The notes under the pieces: model-generated
Told to the model about the DNA's origin: nothing
The model's input: only the letters and a program-made list of their open reading frames with translations
The model's database searches: none
Shown here: piece by piece, positions 1 through 4,009 of the stretch
Layout: every line of letters starts with the position of its first letter
Position numbering within the stretch: position 1 is the first letter of the stretch
Program-made: the position numbers and the translations under genes
From: Candidatus Delongbacteria bacterium
GTDB lineage: Bacteria > CAIWAD01 > BS150m-G50
Direction of reading: 5' to 3'
DNA: 5,493 nucleotides
Assembly: GCA_016784425.1 (NCBI GenBank)
Contig: JADHUQ010000151.1
Coordinates: 1 to 5,493, forward strand

Positions 1-1108
1 GGAAAACGAAAACGATTGTACGAATATATGAGGTTGCGACCCGCTGGATTTCCAGATCGGGGGTGAAGATAAAGAAGACATAGGGCGCTATCAGCCAGAA
101 AATCACACCGCAGCTGACACCGATGATAACGGCTGTCCCCATACCATAACGCACGATCACCCGGATGAGATCGAGACGACGGGCACCGTAAAACATCCCC
201 ACCAGTGTCACCAGTGCCATGGCGATGGAGATAACCGGTAGAAAGTAGATCTGATCGAGTCTGATTGCCACCTGGTAACCGGCGACCGCGGCAGGAGAAA
301 AGTGGATCAGGATGAAATTGAAGATACCCCCGCCAAACGACATGATTACCATCGACATCGATGCCGGTAAACCGATCCGGAGTATACTTCGCAGGATAGT
401 GCTGTTAAAACGGAACACGGCCGGGCGCAACCGCAACTGGATTCGACGGCGGACGAACACCATGTACACGAACACCAGTGACACCAGCAACTGACTGATA
501 AAGGTAGCCCAGGCTGCTCCCCGGACACCCCAGCCACAACTGAAGATCAGTATCGGGTCGAGAATAACATTGAGAATAGTCCCACCACTCTGGATAATGA
601 CCGGCAGGCGGGTATCTCCTTCACCATTGTAGATCGAGCGAAACATGACCGCAGTGGAGGCGAAGATAAACCCGGCGGCAATTATACTGAAATACTGACT
701 CGCCTGATCCAAAAGCTCTGGTGTTACGCCGATCAGGGTCAGCAGCGGTACGGCCCAGATCAACCCCCCGACGGTAAAGATGCCGCCCAGGACTATTCCC
801 AGCAGCAGGCCATGTTCGGCGGCATTCTCCGCATCCCCGATATTACCGGCACCGATGGAACGGGCGATGACGGCTGTCAGTCCGGAACCCAGTCCGAAGG
901 TGATACCCACCGCAAAAAAGATGATCGGGAAGTTGAAGGAGATCGCCGCGATAGCGTCAGCTGAGATCCGCCCGACGAAGATCATATCCGCAATGCTGTA
1001 AGCAGTTTGCACCAGCATACCATACAGCACCGGTAGCGCCAGGGTCCAGAGTGCGCGGCGGGGATTGGCTTTAAATGCTTCGAGTCGCTGGTTGTTGTGT
1101 TCTCTCAA
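1..1108 (-). CDS. MATE-family multidrug/Na+ (or H+) antiporter, 3' end missing
   Basis: This is an inner-membrane secondary transporter that, as known for the family, exports cationic drugs or metabolites in exchange for Na+ or H+. Reading the minus strand from 1108 gives 369 residues with no stop before the left edge. It shows alternating hydrophobic helices, the typical N-terminal NPRRALWTLALPV (residues 15-27) leading into the first helix, a DMIFVGRI motif (41-48), the loop NGEGDTRLP (161-169), and VILDPILIFS followed by GWGVRGAAWAT (181-202). Family members are usually about 450 residues, so roughly the last two helices lie outside. No ATG is available before the first helix. TTG at 1108-1106 is the only standard start after the in-frame stop at 1159-1157 that keeps the whole domain, and only a weak GGAT-type ribosome site precedes it. 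Substrate cannot be predicted. Family call very sure, start moderately sure. Confidence 0.93.
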   Translation of the reverse strand, partial: MREHNNQRLEAFKANPRRALWTLALPVLYGMLVQTAYSIADMIFVGRISADAIAAISFNFPIIFFAVGITFGLGSGLTAVIARSIGAGNIGDAENAAEHGLLLGIVLGGIFTVGGLIWAVPLLTLIGVTPELLDQASQYFSIIAAGFIFASTAVMFRSIYNGEGDTRLPVIIQSGGTILNVILDPILIFSCGWGVRGAAWATFISQLLVSLVFVYMVFVRRRIQLRLRPAVFRFNSTILRSILRIGLPASMSMVIMSFGGGIFNFILIHFSPAAVAGYQVAIRLDQIYFLPVISIAMALVTLVGMFYGARRLDLIRVIVRYGMGTAVIIGVSCGVIFWLIAPYVFFIFTPDLEIQRVATSYIRTIVFVF

Positions 1109-1141
1109 ACAGTATCCGGTTTCTGATTGCGGGTGACGGCA

Positions 1142-1172
1142 GGTACAGCAGTCTGGTCAGAGCCTGTGTCAA
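1142..1172 (-). promoter_or_regulatory. Candidate sigma70 promoter for the MATE gene
   Basis: On the minus strand a perfect -35 box TTGACA (1172-1167) is followed after 19 bases by TGTACC (1147-1142), which carries an extended -10 TG just upstream. The -10 matches consensus at only three positions and the spacer is long, so the call is tentative. A start near 1135 would give a leader of about 27 bases before the TTG start at 1108, which fits that start choice. Confidence 0.35.
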
Positions 1173-1357
1173 AAAGAAAAGATAACAGCCTGCAGGTAAT
1201 TTCCGAGGAAAGAGAGGGTATGGAACTTTCTCCTTTCCAGCTCAATCAGCTGCCATGGAGCGTCATAAGGCTCACGGTCGATTAACAGAGTTCCGGCGGA
1301 TGGCTGACTGAAGAAATGCTGGTAATGACAGTGACGCGACAGCCTGAGGTTTCACCT

Positions 1358-1477
1358 CTACTTGCCTTTCGACTTGCTTTTAGGCTTAGCTTTCGCAGTT
1401 GCCTTACCCTTACCCGCAGTTGTTTTGGGTTTGGATTTCGCAGTAGTGGTCTTCTTTGCTTTCTGAGTCTTAGGCAT
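1358..1477 (-). CDS. 39-residue lysine-rich basic protein (histone H1-like composition)
   Basis: A short gene reads on the minus strand from ATG at 1477-1475 to TAG at 1360-1358. Its ribosome site is exceptionally strong, with GGAGG seven bases before the ATG. The product begins MPKTQKAKKT and consists almost wholly of Lys (15 of 39), Thr (7), Ala (6), Pro, Ser and Gly (3 each). It has no acidic or aromatic residue and no hydrophobic residue other than Ala and the initiator Met. Lysine recurs at about every second residue through most of the chain, alternating with small residues. This composition resembles the tails of bacterial histone H1-like proteins (HctB/AlgP type), so binding to nucleic acid or another polyanion is a reasonable inference. 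No domain or membrane segment is present and the chain should be disordered. No named family is recognised. A structured leader lies upstream, and a 5-bp hairpin (1346-1358) sits at the stop codon without a following T-run. Confidence 0.8.
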   Translation of the reverse strand: MPKTQKAKKTTTAKSKPKTTAGKGKATAKAKPKSKSKGK

Positions 1478-1479
1478 TC

Positions 1480-1491
1480 GATCACCTCCTT
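1480..1491 (-). promoter_or_regulatory. Full-length Shine-Dalgarno site of the lysine-rich gene
   Basis: The minus strand reads AAGGAGGTGATC, complementary over 12 bases to the universal 3' end of 16S rRNA (GATCACCTCCTT). GGAGG ends seven bases before the ATG at 1477. Natural sites usually match four to six bases, so this predicts very strong ribosome recruitment and fixes the start codon. Confidence 0.85.
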
Positions 1492-1495
1492 TTCT

Positions 1496-1534
1496 GATGC
1501 TGGTTGCATCTAACTTATTTCCCAATTAGCAACC
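1496..1534 (-). promoter_or_regulatory. Two overlapping leader hairpins before the lysine-rich gene
   Basis: In the presumed 5' leader, 1502-1507 (GGTTGC) can pair with 1529-1534 (GCAACC) around a 21-base loop, possibly extended by a further TAA/TTA pairing. Alternatively 1496-1500 (GATGC) pairs with 1506-1510 (GCATC) around a five-base loop. The two pairings use overlapping bases and exclude each other. They end about four bases before the purine-rich Shine-Dalgarno block. A regulatory switch is inference, since short stems can arise by chance. Confidence 0.35.
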
Positions 1535-1897
1535 GACAAACGGGGGCGATCTTACGGCACAGAAAGACAGGCTGCCGCGTCACATTGTCACTTAGAGCTG
1601 CTTATACTGCCTCTGTCATACTACTCGACCTGTTTAAAAGATCTTCAGCTGCACCTCAGAAATATCATGTGATCTTTCCAGACAAGTACAACAGACCGGA
1701 GGAGATAACCACTATGATTGTCAGGGTGTCTTAAGCAGTCCTGAAACAGCACGAAATTTGAACTGTCAGGGTAATAATGCAACTGAAAGATATTTTATTA
1801 GAATATTTTTACTGCGGGGAGAATGCCGTTTGCCAGGTGCAATCAGTGGTAGCCTGACAGTATTCAGTGAATACCAACAAGAGTATTGCTGCTGCAT
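1535..1897. other. Intergenic stretch without a convincing gene
   Basis: No open frame here looks like a protein. Visible items are: a strong ribosome site GGAGGAG (1698-1704) nine bases before an ATG (1714) that opens only six codons before a stop at 1732-1734; a 9-bp direct repeat TGTCAGGGT at 1719-1727 and 1764-1772; an AT-rich patch around 1788-1810; and the palindrome at 1860-1874. A small RNA ending at the terminator at 1898-1925 is possible, but no good promoter was found. Confidence 0.5.
1860..1874. repeat. 15-bp perfect palindrome GTATTCA-G-TGAATAC
   Basis: Seven-base arms surround a single central base. The site lies about 25 bases past the T-run side of the tRNA-Gln terminator. 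As DNA it has the form of an operator for a dimeric regulator; as RNA its one-base loop would be unfavourable. No nearby promoter explains it. Confidence 0.5.
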
Positions 1898-1925
1898 AAA
1901 AAAGCCAACCTTGCAGCTGGCTTTC
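1898..1925 (-). terminator. Intrinsic terminator of tRNA-Gln
   Basis: On the minus strand AAGCCAGC (1923-1916) and GTTGGCTT (1909-1902) form an 8-bp stem with one G-U pair around a six-base loop, running directly into a T-run (1903-1898). It begins about seven bases after the tRNA 3' end. On the plus strand the same stem is followed by TTCTTT, so it may also stop transcripts from the left. Confidence 0.8.
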
Positions 1926-1929
1926 TTTA

Positions 1930-2000
1930 CTGGGATGCAGGGATTCGAACCCCGATTCCACGGTCCAGAGCCGTGTGTCCTGCCATTGGACGACATCCCA
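1930..2000 (-). tRNA. tRNA-Gln (anticodon CTG)
   Basis: The minus strand folds as a complete cloverleaf: acceptor TGGGATG/CATCCCA with the weak U1-A72 pair typical of Gln tRNAs; D-stem GTCC/GGAC with the GG loop bases; anticodon stem CACGG/CCGTG around loop CTCTGGA, giving anticodon CTG that reads CAG; variable loop GAAT; T-stem CGGGG/CCCTG with one G-U pair and loop TTCGAAT. The discriminator at 1930 is G, as glutaminyl-tRNA synthetase expects. The next bases are TAA, so the 3' CCA is not encoded and must be added by nucleotidyltransferase. Position 37 is G after G36, the sequence recognised by TrmD for m1G37, whereas E. coli Gln tRNAs have A37. Total length is 71 bases including the discriminator. 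Confidence 0.96.
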
Positions 2001-2013
2001 AAATCAGGTGACC

Positions 2014-2042
2014 ATTTTAGAGGCTGACCTCAATGAATGCAA
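2014..2042 (-). promoter_or_regulatory. Candidate sigma70 promoter of tRNA-Gln
   Basis: The minus strand has TTGCAT (2042-2037), a 17-base spacer and TAAAAT (2019-2014; five of six consensus bases). Initiation about seven bases downstream would leave a 5' leader of only about six bases before the mature tRNA. The -35 box is weak, but spacing and position fit well. Confidence 0.6.
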
Positions 2043-2101
2043 GTGTTTTGTGGTTGCGCTCCATTTTCCAGTCGCTGGGTGTGTATCACGCCCCCGAGCC
2101 G

Positions 2102-3742
2102 TTACCATACGTCTCCGTGAAGGTCCCGTATCTCCAACCTCAGTCTGGCTCCTTCTGGCAATGGACCGGAGCAGAACTGTTCTTTTACACCCGCCCCATT
2201 GAGGCCGCCACTATGCCAGCTGACTGAGCCGGCCCGGTCCCGCACCCACCAGCTGCCTACCAGTCCCCGCCAACCTGTCACCTCCAGTTGTTCCTGCTGC
2301 TGTGGTGAAGGATCATCAAACAACAGTTCCACCAGCTCCAGGCAGTTGCGCCCCTGCAGTGTACGACGTCGCCAGACAATCCGAGGCTGCTCGTTGAAAT
2401 TGAGGCGACGCCTGCCTGCCGATTTTCCGCCAGCCAGCTCATGCGGAATACTCCTGACGGTCAACACCACCCCCAGGGTCGAAGCCACCCGGTGCCACCC
2501 CTCACGCTGCATCCGGTCGCTTCCGGTTGTCAGGATTTCCAGTCGCCTGAAGCCATCTGCGTGGCAGGCGGTTATCACCCTGCGACCGGCAGTTTGGGAT
2601 AAAGTCTCACTTAGACCGACCACCAGCAGGGCGGTATCACCCCGGACACCGTGATACATTTTACCAGTGACCACGGCGGCGGAGCGCTGGTGAAGCAACA
2701 CCTGTTTAAACCGGGTCACTTCGTTATTCCAGACAAACCTGAACCATTGTTTCCGCTCCGCCGGTTGTAATGATTGCAGTTCGAATGCTCTGCGGGGTTG
2801 CAATTCCAGCAAACGTTGTTGTATCACAGCGATGGCGAGTGGTGAACCATCCAGTCCTATCCAACGCCGCTGCAACTTCTCCGCAGCCACCAGCGCAGTT
2901 CCGGAACCGGCATAGGGGTCCAGCACCAGATCACCGGGATCGCTGGAGGCCTTAATAATTCGTTCCAACAGCTCCACCGGCTTCTGTGTTGGATAGGCCA
3001 CTCTTTCCGGTTGGTTGCCCCGCAAGGCGGGAATGTCCCAGACATCACGCATGTTCGCCAGTGTATAAATCCCCTGTTCGTCCTCGTGCAGTTCAATATT
3101 GCTGAAGCCGTAACGATGCTTCAGGTAGGATTTTTCCTGCTGACGGTGCCAGCGCGCTTTTGAGGGATCCTTCACATAGAACAGCAGGGTGTCGTGTTTG
3201 CGTCCGAATCCAAGCCGTTCCGGCATCCCTCCAGTCCGGTAGTACCAGATGATCTCGTTGACGAAAGAGCGTGATCCGAAAATCTCATCCAGCAGTAAAC
3301 GGGCGACCGGCGCCATCCGGTAATCCAGATGGAGATACAGCGAACCGCTCTCTGCAAGCAGCTCCCGTGCCAGCGACAGCCGCTCTTCCAGATGGTTGAG
3401 GTAGCTCCCCTCGCTGTGTTGCCAGTTGTCCCGGTAAGCGGTCACGCTGGAAGCTCCCCCCGCCTTTCCAGTGGGCTGACGAAAGTGGTTACCGGTGGCA
3501 AAAGGGGGGTCGAGGTAGATCAGTTGTACCTTACCCCGCAGGTTTGCCAGCAGGTGACGGAGACCAAGTCCATTATCGCCCTGCAACAGCAGGTTGGGGA
3601 CCGTCTGTGCCACACGGGTGGCATCGGTGCTGGTGACGGCTGGAAATGTCAGCCGCGGGAGTTCGCCCAGCGATGCTGCTGTGTGTTCCACCAACGGGTG
3701 TCGTCCGGGCCAGCTGAGTTGCAGGCCGGTATTATTAACCAT
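2102..3742 (-). CDS. Beta-class site-specific DNA methyltransferase (N6-adenine or N4-cytosine), probably solitary
   Basis: The 546-residue product transfers a methyl group from S-adenosylmethionine to an exocyclic amino group of adenine or cytosine in DNA. The catalytic motif comes first: QGDN (54-57) then LIYLDPPFATG (74-84), motif IV with DPPF. The cofactor part follows: YPTQKP (250-255, motif X), LVLDPYAGSGT (272-282, motif I) and WIGLDGSP (294-301, motif II-like). This order is that of the beta class (type III Mod, CcrM and HinfI relatives). Residues 159-240 probably contain the target-recognition part. From about residue 330 the chain is unrecognised: 215 residues rich in Arg, Trp and Gly. 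ATG at 3742-3740 follows GGAAAG at an eight-base gap. No endonuclease or helicase gene adjoins, so it may act as an orphan epigenetic methyltransferase. The specificity cannot be read from the sequence. No clear terminator separates it from the tRNA. Confidence 0.9.
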   Translation of the reverse strand: MVNNTGLQLSWPGRHPLVEHTAASLGELPRLTFPAVTSTDATRVAQTVPNLLLQGDNGLGLRHLLANLRGKVQLIYLDPPFATGNHFRQPTGKAGGASSVTAYRDNWQHSEGSYLNHLEERLSLARELLAESGSLYLHLDYRMAPVARLLLDEIFGSRSFVNEIIWYYRTGGMPERLGFGRKHDTLLFYVKDPSKARWHRQQEKSYLKHRYGFSNIELHEDEQGIYTLANMRDVWDIPALRGNQPERVAYPTQKPVELLERIIKASSDPGDLVLDPYAGSGTALVAAEKLQRRWIGLDGSPLAIAVIQQRLLELQPRRAFELQSLQPAERKQWFRFVWNNEVTRFKQVLLHQRSAAVVTGKMYHGVRGDTALLVVGLSETLSQTAGRRVITACHADGFRRLEILTTGSDRMQREGWHRVASTLGVVLTVRSIPHELAGGKSAGRRRLNFNEQPRIVWRRRTLQGRNCLELVELLFDDPSPQQQEQLEVTGWRGLVGSWWVRDRAGSVSWHSGGLNGAGVKEQFCSGPLPEGARLRLEIRDLHGDVW

Positions 3743-3842
3743 AAGGACAGCTTTCCGTCCGCAGACTTACCCCGTGCCTGAACCTGCTACTATGGCCTGT
3801 TGCGAGCGCTTCGTTTCCAGGGGGGGATTTCCTTGGAGCGAT

Positions 3843-3871
3843 AGAATATATTCAATAAGTTGCGAGATCAA
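3843..3871 (-). promoter_or_regulatory. Candidate promoter of the methyltransferase gene, overlapped by a palindrome
   Basis: The minus strand has TTGATC (3871-3866), a 17-base spacer and TATTCT (3848-3843), each matching four of six consensus bases. A start near 3836 would leave a leader of about 94 bases. The perfect 10-bp palindrome GAATATATTC (3844-3853) covers the -10 box and spacer edge, so a dimeric repressor site is conceivable. Both calls are tentative. Confidence 0.35.
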
Positions 3872-3924
3872 AATCAGCATTTTTGGTGATACCTGGAGCG
3901 GGGCCTAACCGCTACATCAACGAT

Positions 3925-3996
3925 ATGTATCACCAGCAGTATTTCCTGGACCAGATTGATATCGTCCATTTGCAGGGAAATACTCAGTTACCTTAA
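3925..3996 (+). CDS. Possible 23-codon ORF directly upstream of the transketolase-like gene
   Basis: ATG at 3925 opens 23 codons (MYHQQYFLDQ at the N-terminus) ending at TAA 3994-3996, thirteen bases before the next start. The frame stays open back to the stop at 3856-3858, and the added part also looks protein-like (for instance AFLVIPGAGPNRYIND, reachable from TTG 3883 or GTG 3886). No ribosome site lies at a proper distance: GGAGCGGGG at 3895-3903 is 21 bases before the ATG. It could be a leader peptide, the remnant of an older gene, or chance. The competing promoter call inside it argues against translation on the same transcript. Confidence 0.2.
   Translation: MYHQQYFLDQIDIVHLQGNTQLP
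3956..3984 (+). promoter_or_regulatory. Candidate promoter of the transketolase-like gene
   Basis: TTGATA (3956-3961; five of six consensus bases), a 17-base spacer and AATACT (3979-3984; four of six). Initiation near 3991 would give a leader of about 19 bases containing the ribosome site. Spacing is ideal, but no second line of evidence supports it. Confidence 0.4.
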
Positions 3997-4009
3997 GCAG
4001 GAGGATTGA

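Noticed and set aside
1220..1285. 21-codon plus-strand ORF after a purine-rich stretch
   Set aside because: The ribosome-site spacing is poor, no promoter is visible and the product has no recognisable features.
1346..1358. Hairpin GAGGT-TTC-ACCTC at the lysine-rich gene stop codon as a terminator
   Set aside because: Only 5 bp with a three-base loop and no T-run on the minus strand, so intrinsic termination is not supported.
1480..1493. Plus strand GATCACCTCCTTTT, identical to the 3' end of 16S rRNA
   Set aside because: No rRNA-like sequence precedes it. On the minus strand it is the ribosome site of the lysine-rich gene, which explains the match.
1282..1509. 75-codon minus-strand ORF
   Set aside because: It lies in another frame over the lysine-rich gene, whose start has the far better ribosome site. 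Its Arg/Lys richness is a frame-shifted echo of the lysine codons.
1504..1734. 76-codon plus-strand ORF
   Set aside because: No ribosome site at its first ATG and no protein-like pattern. Only the last six codons follow a good ribosome site, reported separately.
1898..2000. tRNA 3' end as the attachment site of an integrated element
   Set aside because: No integrase, no direct repeat of the tRNA 3' end and no mobile genes are visible on either side.
2199..2654. 151-codon plus-strand ORF
   Set aside because: Antisense to the methyltransferase. Its Ser/Pro/Arg-rich, domain-less product is typical of an opposite-strand shadow.
3329..3908. 150- and 104-codon plus-strand ORFs
   Set aside because: Mostly antisense to the methyltransferase start region, without ribosome sites or domains.
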